In this document: in pieces, positions 12,901 through 24,900 of the stretch
How positions within the stretch are numbered: the stretch's first letter is position 1
How the letters are laid out: each line of letters begins with the position of its first letter
DNA from: Bicyclus anynana
Lineage: Eukaryota > Arthropoda > Insecta > Lepidoptera > Nymphalidae
DNA: 64,000 nt
Assembly: GCF_947172395.1 (NCBI RefSeq)
Contig: NC_069093.1
Location: 12,869,561-12,933,560 of the forward strand
Direction: 5' to 3'
Notes under the pieces: model-generated
Told to the model about the DNA's origin: nothing
Databases searched by the model: none
What the model saw: the letters and a program-made list of their open reading frames with translations, nothing else
Program-made: the position numbers and the translations under genes

Positions 12901-15900
12901 TTCAGAGGATACTCGAGTATCTACTTCGGTTAATGAGTTAACTCAGAGAAACTTGTTATAGCATAGTTAAAGGAAAGAGCCCTCGAGGACGTAGCAAGCG
13001 AGAAGTAGTGTTTTAGTCAGATCACCAGGCTCTACATAGTCCAGAAAAAGTCACGACCCACAGTAATGAGAAACACGACAGAATGAGTCAAGATCAGTCG
13101 CAATCTTGACCATCGCCGGAAGGATGCTAGTCGCAAGCCTATCTCTGACGCCCTAAGCAATAGATAAAGAGTAAAATTAGTATTGAAATATATTCCAGCG
13201 TCCAAAGTCCGCCTGGTGACGTGCGAGCTCAGCGTGCGCTTGCTCCGCACGTGCATGCAGGGCGCGAGCGCGCGCCACCGAGCGAGCGTCGACAACTTGC
13301 GCGCGCGCTCCGCGGCGTTGGCTAGGAACTTCTACAAGTGTGACGACATATTCTTGGACATGTTTGAGGACGAGTGAGTACTTTTAAGATCTGTATAGAT
13401 GTTCCTCAGTATCGAACTTGAAGTTAATATATTTGAGATCATGATTGTGATGTTTATGCTGTTTTGCTTGTTGTATGTTTTACTGAAGTCCACGCAAGAA
13501 GCCTATGTCCAGCAGTGGACGTATATCGGCTTTTAATGTTGATGATGATGTTTTACTGCACTCTTGTGCGTGCTCAAGAGTTGAGTATCGTCTATTAATA
13601 CGGCTCTTTAACCGACCTTTCAAAAATGTAGTAATGTCACAAAATGGTTCCACAATGTATAATGTTTTACTTTCCAAAAGGTACTGTGAGATGAGCAAGC
13701 GTCCGTTGAACGTGGAGTGGTTGTGTATGGACGCGGCAATATTGCTGCCGCCCACGAGGACGCCCATGTCAGGGATCGCTTTTGAGAAACGGCTTCCCAG
13801 TGGCGAAGTGAGTTTACATTTATTACTTAAGTGTACACTTAGCTTTATGGTTCGTGGCATCATCATCATATCAGCCGATGGACTTCCACTGCGGGACATA
13901 GGCCTTTTGTAAGGACTTACAAAGTATTTTCCAAGGATCCTGAGCCGTTCACCCTTCGTGTTGTTTGTGGCAACCCTTAGCCAAGCACCGTTACATCATA
14001 TAAACTTTTTGCGTGGGTTCAGCAGGCTGATTATGTATCTCGACGTATCACTTCTAACTGTGTAACGCAAAGCTAAATGGAACACTAGAGTGTTTTTGCA
14101 ATTCCGATTATGTAAGACAAAAGACAGCCACAATGCCTAGTGATATCGTTCTAGGCGCAAAATTTTATCGACATTATGCGACTAAATAAAATACACCCTT
14201 TCCCGGTACTACTTACTACGGGTGCGGCATACTTTTGCACATATACGCATTATACTTGATTTTGCTGTTTGTCTGTGGTGAAGTGAAGTGCCATAGTTTC
14301 TTTGTTGGTAAACAAAGCCGTATTAAAATATTAATAAAAAAATTGGTTTCGTTGGATCAAAGTACTTGCTACTGCTAGTTTTTTGTTTTCAATAGAAGTA
14401 ATTAATTAATCATTTTATCGTATACATTTTTATTAGTGTTAATAGTTAATTTATCAAAGTAAACGGCCACTTTTACATAAAACATTATCTACACGAAAGT
14501 TCTTCAAAGTTTTATCGTCTGCCTATGATTAATTTAATGGTCGTTGTGATAATATGTAAAGTATATTTTATAGTGTTTTGTATATTAAAGTTTATCGCTT
14601 GCAACTAAAGATGTCCGGGAAACTCAATGATCGCCAATTGGAACTCTAATTGGAGATTGCAGAGTGCCACCCAAACTTGGCGATGGGTTGTTTTGGAGGG
14701 CCTTTGGAAAGTCAGGCTACTAAATAAACCTTCCGTGTTCGCGTCTGCCAGTGGCGTTGTGTAAGTTATCACATATCTATATTCTATATTATTATTTTAA
14801 AGAGGATGAGAGGAAATTTTTGATATTGTAGGGGGTAATCTCTGGATCTTAGCGATAAGGCCGCCTTTTGTATGCTGATCTCTTCCTAATTTGTTTTTTA
14901 TTTCACTTGTTTTTGTCTTTGTGGTGTGCAAATAAAGTATATTTATCTATTATCTTTTTATCTACTAAACCGATTTTGAAAATTCTTTCACCAACAGAAA
15001 GTCACATAACTTGTGAGTGTAATAGGCTATATTTTATCCCTATAGTCCCAAGGGAGTGGGAACTATGCAGGTGGAACCGTCAAGCATCAGATAGTAATTA
15101 TATTCAATTGAAATTCATAATTTTCTATTTTAAGCTTAACATAATACTTGGTTTTGTGACTAGCATATTGCATTAAGAAGCCTATTGAAACCACAACTAT
15201 ACCTGCACCATGTAACCTTTAAGTTCTAAGCATTAAGTACAACACGAATAATCAAAATCAAACTTTGTCTTTTTATGCAGATGTATTAGAATTGTTTGTA
15301 TTTGTAGGTTTTTGTTTTAGTTACATTAAGGCTAAATATAAAATCCTACCTTGATTAGTAATTTTTTTATGATGATTGAGGCTAGCCACTTAAAATAATT
15401 AATTCAAATTTCAATTACAATATATAGTTAAGTTAAATCCTACAAGTATATGTATCTCCTACAAAACTGGATAAAATATAAGGCAAATCAAAAAACAAAA
15501 GAGCTCAGTTTAATCCCATAAAAGCCCAGTTGCTGCAGAGTATAGACTAGAGGGTTTGCCAGGGATATAGGTCCATAAGCACAGCAATAGCCCAGTGGAT
15601 GTAACCTCTGCCTCAGATTCCAGAGGGTGTGGGTTTGTATCCAGTCCGGGGCATGCAGCTCCAACTTTTCAGTTGTGTACATTTTAAGATATTAAATATC
15701 ACATGTATCAAATGGTGAAGGAAAACATCGTGAGGAAACCTGCATACCAGATAATTCTCTTAATTCTCTGCTTATGTGAAGTCTGCTAATCCGCTTTGGG
15801 TCAGTGTGGTGGACTATTGGTCTAATCATGAATGAACGAATAGTATTACCTAATCCAGTGTATGTAATTCTTAATGATAATAATTGCTAATTCAAATAAT

Positions 15901-18900
15901 AATTTGTACTTTATATTTTCTTTTATTATGTACATGTTCAGCTTAATAAATATTGCACATTTTGATTTGTTAAATATCATCATTTTGATTTGTTAAATAT
16001 CACATATAATGAATATTGTTATCATTTACAATAATGTATTGTTTATGATAACAATATTCATTAACCTGAAACTAAAGGATCACAAACATTCTTCGTCTGA
16101 AAAGAAGCTCAACATAAATACAACAAAGTATTATTTTTGTTATCACCATCTCACAGAAATATATTGTAGAACCAAGTAATATACCTGAGGTATTTCATTT
16201 ATTATACATATAGATTTGTCATTTATATAAACTCTTAATCAAGATATAATACATAGGCCATTTCTTATCTCAATATTCCCACAGGAATAAGATCTACTTA
16301 AAGAAACCGGGGGCATATGTAGTTCATGTAATAAAAAAATATTTTCTACATTTCAGATCAACATGAAGATGTGGGCTCTAAACTTTGAGTGCCAGGGACT
16401 GACTATGGAAGTCTCCATGTCGCTGGTCACCATTGAGGTGCAAAACACCTTGAAAAAATTGGTGATTCTGAATCCTTCATCTCTATGAACAATTCATGAA
16501 GAAAGAATTAAACAAACATTTAATGAACAGATTTTTTATAAGATTATTATCAATAATGACATTGCATATGAGAGAAAATTGTCAAATATAATTTCATTTT
16601 AATTTAATATAGTTAATTATGACATCACTGTATATAAAGAATATGATTATTATCATTTGGTTAATTTCAGTATTACATAGTATTAGATAAAAATTTTATT
16701 GTAAAATTGCACATCAAAATATGTTTTATTATCTATTATTAGGAGGAAATATTATTTAACTATTATTATTATCCCTAATAGCCCAGTGAATGTGACTTCT
16801 GCCTACAATTCCGGAGGGTGTGGGTTCGAACCCGTTCCGGGGCACGCACCTCCAACTTTTCAGTTGTGTGCATTTTAAGAAACTAAATATCACGTGTCTC
16901 AAACAGTGAAGGAAAACATCGTGAGGAAACCTGCATACCAGAGAATTCTCTTAATTCTCTGCATATGTGATGTCTGCCAATGTAATCCAAATATGCTGGC
17001 CCATATTCGGCTCCTGTCAGAATGAGAGGGGTTAGGCATTGGCCTTCCCTTACCTTATCAGCCGATAGACGTCCACTGCTGGACATAGGCCTCTTACATG
17101 GACCTCCAAGCACAACGACCTTGAGCCGCGAACATCCAAACAACCGACCAACCACGCTTTCCAGTGCGGGGTCTCCCGAGTGCGGGTAGGCACTAACCCC
17201 TCTTACTGGGGGAGACTCGAGCTCAGCAGTGAGCCGAATATGTGTTTATAATGATGATGATGATGATTATTTAAGTAATTGTAAAAGAAAAAATTGAATA
17301 CTACATTAGTTGTTTATCTATACAATTCAATAATTTTAAGAACAAAACATGTGCCTACCACATTGTAGGAAATAAATAAATAATGATTTGATTAAAAACA
17401 ATGTTGTTTAATGTTAAGCAGGTAGGGCCAGGTAGTTCTATATTTGTGTAACATCTATTACTTAAAAATAAAAAATATATTTACTTGTGTTGGTATTTTT
17501 TATTCAGACTTGATATATTGTTGTTGACAAATTTTGTTATAATATATATCTTTCATTCTTTAGTTTAATTTAATCAAGAAACGACCCTACTTACACATAT
17601 AGGTACCCCCTCTAACAAAAATAGACTGAAGTATAGGTAAATATTTAACAAAAATGTAAATTAAAAATTAATTATAGATTAATTAAAAACATGACTACAA
17701 TTTGAATTATCAACTTTAATAATTTGCTTCAAAATAAAAACACATACGCGTGGCGCAGTAAGTAGTGCTCCTGCATCCACGGTCATGGGTTCGATTCCCA
17801 CACCTGGAAAATATTTGTGTGAAGAGCATGGGTTTTTTCCAGTGTGTGTGTATTTATACATTATATAAGTATTTAGAGGTAGTATATAAATGTAAATGAA
17901 TATTATAATATCAACTATCTTAGTACCCACAACACAAGCTACTCTGTATGCCTACTTTGGGGCTAGATAGTGCTTTGTATGGTTTAAGTATAAATAATTA
18001 TACAGAAGGCTTGGTCACGAAAAAATATATCCAGTCCTTTGTCTGCATAGCTTGAGGGTTCTAGCAACTTGTTATCATGGTTTTGAGTGAGGAATCCTTG
18101 GACAATACTGCCATCACAAGGATTACTGTTTTCTGTATCCAGCCCTTGATCTAACAGCCAAGTGAAAGCTTCTTTAGGTGTTGGTTGAAACATTGTTAAG
18201 CTCTTCACTTCTTCAAAATTATTAGTGATTCTCCTAGAAAAATAAATCATAATGTAGGTATACATGGTACTGCCCAACAAGTTCTTATAAAGTAGGTATA
18301 TAATATACTGACCTGTGATAAGTCTCCTCCTTCGGCTGCATAGCTTGAGGGTTTAGGAAACCAGAGTTCATGGTTTTGGAGTGAGGAAACATTTTACAAT
18401 ATGCACCCAACTACAAGGCTCCACCGTATTTCTGACACAGCAATGTTGTGCATATCTTATCTGAGATCTAGGAGCAGCTCCCAAGATGGGGGTCATCATG
18501 CAAACATTGGTCACCTGAAAGAATTGAAGTGTGTATTGCAATGTATTATGTATTTTGCCTACATAAAAGTAACAGTTATATATAATTTATAGTATATAAT
18601 TTATATTTGGATCCTGTAGTTTCATTAACTGACAGTTATACCTAAGCAACAGCTTACCTAACAACCAACAGCGGTCCCTATTGGGCAGGTTTTCCTCAAG
18701 TGGTCTTATTGCACTGGTTCCATATGTACAAGTCATAAGATGCACCACCAAATTGAGCATCCACTATGTTATTATTAGATTGGCATCACATATCTGAAAT
18801 ATTAATTGACAATATATAAATAAGTTAATGTTTAAATAAAAGGAGGTACCATGCTTTTATTCAATTCTAATTGTTAGCCTCCTAGTAGCTCTTGGCTTGT

Positions 18901-21900
18901 AGGCCGAACTATTGTCAATGGGTGCAATCAATGCGCCCTAATACCCGGGCAATCCAAATTTTTTCATAAATCTGTAAGTAGATGTTAATCTAGATTAAGC
19001 ACCTGGGTATATGTCTATTTACAGTAACATCCTGTGATATGAATAAGCACTCTGTGTATTATTTATTAATCTCAATCAATAATCAATCCCATTTTGCAAA
19101 TAAGTTTTTATGCAAAATCAACCTATGAAAGATTCAGTGTGGTAGTGAACACAAATTAGTTGAGTCTTAGAAAAAAAAAACTAAAAATATAATGAATAGG
19201 TTATGTTAGTTTCATACTGTGCTATAAGTTAGTTTCATACTTACTTATTTATAATGATTTTGTGTTTAATGCAAAGGGAACTTAACACATTTTTTTTAAA
19301 CAGCTGGGGTATTCAGGAGCGTCAGCGACTTCATGTAGGCATTTGCTAAAAGATGCCTTAGCCATCACAAAGCCATTTGTATGATCCATTGGCATAAAAG
19401 TTTAAAGCTGCCAAGACCTGTAAATAATATTCAATGGTTTAATTTAGGTTCTTAGGATGACAGTGACCGATCTTATTATTTGTTTCTTACAATCTAACAC
19501 AAATACTACTGGACTGATTATAAAAAATCTTTCACCATTGGTAAGCTACAGCACAGAGTAATATAGGCTATATAAAATATAGCCCGTATTACTCTGTGCT
19601 ACCCCATATTCCCACAGGAACGGGAACTACACCGGTCAAACTATGGTGTGTCTGCTAGTACTGAATAAGCCTACTCCAAATCTTAAACCAACTTATCCTA
19701 TGATGGAAGCTCACCATATAAAAATACCATATTCGGCTCACTGCTGAGCTCGAGTCTCCTCTCAGAATGAGAGGGGTTAGGCCCATAGTCCACGTCACTT
19801 GCTCAACGCAGAGAATGAAGAAAATTCCTTCATTCATTCATATAACTTACTTATCTCTAATTCATTGCGAACAGCAGTTGTTCGAAGACTTTGTATTTCT
19901 TCTAAAACCTGCTGGTTTCGCGACACGAAAGTTTTGCAATGAACTCGACAAAGACATCTTTTTCGTTCCGTTTCCGCGTACAATACAAATGCTACATGCA
20001 TTGTATTGTACATGGCAATGTCGGTAAACACTACAAAAATAACACAATTAATTAAATTCACTTCAACTAACTCTAAAACTGTAATTCTGCTTTATGAAAT
20101 AAGTATGTAGGTACCTACTATATATTCTCAACTTTCGTCATATTTTACATGAAAAACTTTTCTAATTCTGATTTTATTGACTTACAAACTAATACCTTAC
20201 TTACAAGGTATAGTACAAAATTAAAAAAAATCCTAAAAGTACTTTTATTTGTAATTATTGAATCACAGGCGTCAAGTAAACTTTATTAAAACACTGCTCG
20301 GTATTAGTTTCTATAGCGATTGACTTTGACAACTTCTGTGTCACCCAGTTCTATGATCATAATGCTTACATAATCGCTTAAACTGACTATCGATACGTAA
20401 AAACTGCGATAAAACTTGGATAAATCCCTACAAGTGACCGTGACAGAGAACGATCCAAGATGACGTCATTTCGGTGGGAGATGTGTGTTACATGATCGCA
20501 AAAACGAAAAATCGCTGTCATTTGTTGTCGTGACTGTGATTTTAAAGCGTTCACCGAGTTACATAATGACCCTGCAGGTGTAAGAAAGAAACCACATCAC
20601 AATGCCTTAGTAGTAAGCAATATTGTAGTGTTCGATGTCTCGACCACCAGAGCAATTCAATACCAAAACTCAAGCAGTAGAAGCATCAAAAAAATTGACA
20701 AGGTTAATCTAATCATACTGGTACGTCTTAATAACCATACGATCACATAAAATATACACTTCTACAGAAAAATTAATATTAAAATTAAATATTGGATTAA
20801 TATAAAAAATATTTAATATATGCAATAAAAAACATATTATACTAATTAAAAAAGAATACGAGAGAAGCTACGAGATATTATGTCATTGAATTATGAATCC
20901 CACGAGACACTCGTCCCACCCGCGACTCATTTGATTACGCATCCTATAGCCCAGTGTTCCCAACCTTTATCAGCCACGGACCCCTAGGAAATCAAGCACA
21001 ATTTTCACGGACCCCTTAAGTAATATAAACAGCAAAAAAAATACGATTAGGTATTTATTTTAGTTATTACAGATCAAAATAGGTACTTATAACTGTTTAT
21101 CATGCATACATTTTTAGTTAACGAAGCGTTTGCGAAAGTAGTAAGCGAATCGATGTGCCACTTGGCCACTGGCCCTGGTTTCTCATAATATCCCCAATAA
21201 AATATATTTAATAAAATGCCATAATATATACTTGGACTATTCAGTGTTTTGACCATTGCCATTCTTAGGAATCACAATTTATGTCTGAAAATCAAAATCA
21301 AAATCAAAAATCATTTATTTCAAATAAATGATTTTTGATTAGGCTAGGAGAGGCTAGCTCTCATCAAACTCATCAATCAGTTTACTTTTGACACGTCAGT
21401 TGACTATTTGTAAAGATTCTACCACCGGTTCGGAAGGCAGGTTCTGCTGAGAAGATACCGGCTAGAAACTCAACAGTTGCTCTTTTGAAAAAGTCATACA
21501 GTATTATAATTTACAATTGATAACAATTACTGTTTACATTTCTTATAGTTTTACTTCCTGTGTGAAGGTGGAAGCTGATCCAACGGCCTCCAAGCATCTT
21601 TATCATTAAGGAACTCATCAATGTTGTAGTACCCTCGAATAAGTAAATTTTTTTTAACACATTGCTTAAAGCTATGCATTGGCAGGTCCATCACAGTCTT
21701 GGGGATCTTATTATAGAAGAGTACACCCAAACCTACAAAAGATTTTTTTACTCTTTGGAGAGTGTTCTGTTCTGTTTCGTGTTTTCATCTCAATGTTTAT
21801 TTGTAGATGGAGAGAGCTCGACGTGCGATACGAACTTTCTTCCTAATAAGGGAGTTGTCTTTGAAGTTGTCCGGCAAACCGGAAACTCTGTTGCCATTGG

Positions 21901-24900
21901 CCAACCCGGCGCCTTTCGTGCAAGTTGCCGACATATTGGACCTTAGTAAGTACCTTAATCTGGCTCAATATTGTGTTCAAGTGTTTGGAAGTCGCTAACA
22001 AGAAGTCTATTGGTGAAAGTTAAACACTTTTACAACTTTCTTTTTTGTAAATCTTGCTACTTATTTATAAACAAAACTCTGAATAAACTACAACATTGTT
22101 TACACTGTTTAGCTTATATGAAAATGCATGTTTAGTGAGTGACGCTACTGTGAATTCAATATGGATTCTCAAAGATGGTGGACTAGATATTTTTTGCATT
22201 ATACGAGCATCACAAATGAAGAGTTTATTTCGTTATAACAAAATTTGCTTAATAAATAAAAAGTTTTTTATTTTTACACATTTATAACTGTGACTTTGTC
22301 TGTATCAAATAATTTGTTTTGATTGTTAACTTTACTGTTAATTTTCAGACGATTCGGACCTAATATCCTGCGATATAATACAGAAGGACGGCACTTGGCA
22401 GCATCGCTTCCTAGCTGTGGATAACATCCAAGTGATTCTGGTAGAGCCTGACAAACAGCGGCTTGGCTGGGGAGTCGCCAAGTTGGTCGGCAGCTTGCAG
22501 GATTTGGAAGTGAGTATAGATTAAGGTATAACGGTTTCTTTAAAGTACCAGCCCCCCTAGCCAAGTGGCACGTCGATTCTCTTTCTACAATCGCTAACGC
22601 TTCGATTACTAGAAAGATGTATGGGAATGACATTTGCTATCATAAGGTCACGTGATCAAGATCTGTTATTCCCATACATTTTTCTAGTTTATGTAGCGTT
22701 AGCGATTGTAGAAAGAGAATCGATGTGCTACGACATCGATACTCTTTCTACAAACGCTAACGCTTCGAAAACTAAAAACCGTACCGTAAAAACCGTGTAT
22801 ACCGGCATAAAATTAGTCTATATCTTATAATATAAAAATGAATCGCAAAAAGCGTTGGTAAGCGAAGTAAAGGTTAAGTTTTCTACTACGTTTTACAAAA
22901 ACAAATGAAATCTGTTTGGGGCGTGACTGAGGGATTTTTATTAATTACAGATACAAGGCGATAAAGACGATCCCCGATGTCTTCACCTGACGATCCACAA
23001 GCCGCGCGTGGGCGCGAGCGCGTCTCTGCCCCGCACCGTGCTGTTGCGGGCGAAGTTCAAGTTCGACGACCACATCCGCAGTATGGCGGCCAAGCAGCGA
23101 TTAACTAAGGTTTGTCTCATCATCCATCATTATCAACCCGTATTCGGCTCACTGCTGAGCTCCTCTCAGAATGGGAGGGGTTAATGGGAAAAGTTGGAGG
23201 TGCATGCCCCAGGCCGGATTCGAACCCACATCCACCGGAATCGAAGGCGGAGGTCATATCCACTGGGCTATCACGGGCCTCATCTTATGAGAATTCACTT
23301 TTAGAAAAAAAAATGTGTGGATTATATTTTTACACGCTTTATATTAGCTTCACTTGTAACTATGTATGTAAGAAAATCTTGGAATCTTAATTTGACCCAC
23401 TTCCCGGTTTTCGATTAGGATGAAATTTTGCACACGCTCTGAGTTGTGATCACAATACATGACTAGCAAAGAAACGTCATTACAAATCCAATATGGCGGC
23501 CTCCCCAATCACTTTAACTAAGACAAATCTTGGAATCTCAATTTGACCTACTTCCCGGTCTTCGTGTAGGATGAAATTTTCCAACGTTCTGAGTTGTGAT
23601 CACAATACATGACTAGCTAAGAAACGTCATTACAAATCCAATATGGCGGCCTCCTCAATCACTTTAACTAATACATATCTTGGAATCTTAATTTGACCCA
23701 CTTCCCGGTCTTCGTGTAGGATAAAATTTTGCACACGCTCTGAGTTCTGATGACAATACATGACTAGCGTGTTTTTTTTAATTATTTATTTTCTATCAGG
23801 GTCGCACGAAGTCTCGTCAGAAGAAAATGCAGCAGATCGGTCGTCTGCTGGAGGTGTCGGGCGTGTCCGCGCCCGCGCCCGCCGCGCGCCACCGCCCGCT
23901 GTTCGCGCGCCCCGCGCTTGCCGCTGTGAGAAGACACTCGGGTGAGTGCGCACTTGTGGTCGTTTGTTCACAGAGTTGCCAGAGTGTTTACGACTGCGTG
24001 CTGAAGCCCTCAGACCAATTATAGAAGGACCTGTATCGCACTCATAGTCATGAACAAAATTGTCTGTCATTTTCTGAGGAAAACGAGCTTAGATTTTGTA
24101 TATATCTTATTCTAAACTAGAAGTTTTTGCCCGTTTTTTAAACAACTCAATTACACAAAAAGGTATTTTTACGGAGCTCTTTAACCGACGAACACGATTA
24201 CAACTATTTAACATCGATTCTACAGACACAGTTTTTATAATCGCATTAGATCGTTGATCATATACTTTGACAGAAAAGTAACGTCTAGCAAGGCAGGTCC
24301 TATACAATAACTGGTCTGAGGCTGAAGCCTGGGAAACCCATAAAAGAAACAATAGTCACGCGTCTTCTTGACATCCGCAGGTACAAACTTTTTTTATAAT
24401 TTGTATTTCAAAACTAAATACTAACAACAATTATATATAAAATGATGTAACAATGATATTGTAACAGGTATAGACGGCGACGAACCAGAGCGCCGTCTGC
24501 GCAGGCCGAGCGGACACGTGCTCAAGGACGGCATCGTTGTGTACCGAGAACGAACCACCAGCCGAGAGAGGTAATATGTAACAGGTATAGACAGCGACGA
24601 ACCAGAGCGCCGTCTGCGCAGGCCGAGCGGACACGTGCTCAAGGACGGCATCGTTGTGTACCGAGAACGAACCACCAGCCGAGAGAGGTAATATGTAACA
24701 GGTATAGACAGCGACGAACCAGAGCGCCGTCTGCGCAGGCCGAGCGGACACGTGCTCAAGGACGGCATCGTTGTGTACCGAGAACGAACTACCAGCCGAG
24801 AGAGGTAATATGTAACAGGTATAGGCAGCGACGAACCAGAGCGCCGTCTGCGCAGGCCGAGCGGACACGTGCTCAAGGACGGCATCGTTGTGTACCGAGA

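Larger units (their letters stand above)
18346..20061 (-). pseudogene. Decayed PIF/Harbinger-type transposase
   Basis: Read on the minus strand, broken segments follow HARBI1 order. An N-terminal piece (19851-20061) contains [11 protein letters not shown] and ends at a GTAAGT. Then 19300-19417 reads [19 protein letters not shown] followed by a stop. At 18900-18975, FGLPG and, after a frame shift, GRIDCTH appear. At 18655-18810, [24 protein letters not shown] appear. At 18380-18520, [13 protein letters not shown] appears. These match the DDE-superfamily PIF/Harbinger nuclease. Several stops and shifts show it is dead. Termini and target duplications are not identified. Confidence 0.6.

Noticed and set aside
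13505..13912. 135-residue plus frame around ema exon 9
   Set aside because: It runs through the LINE tail and both splice sites. Only 13681-13807 in the homologous frame is coding.
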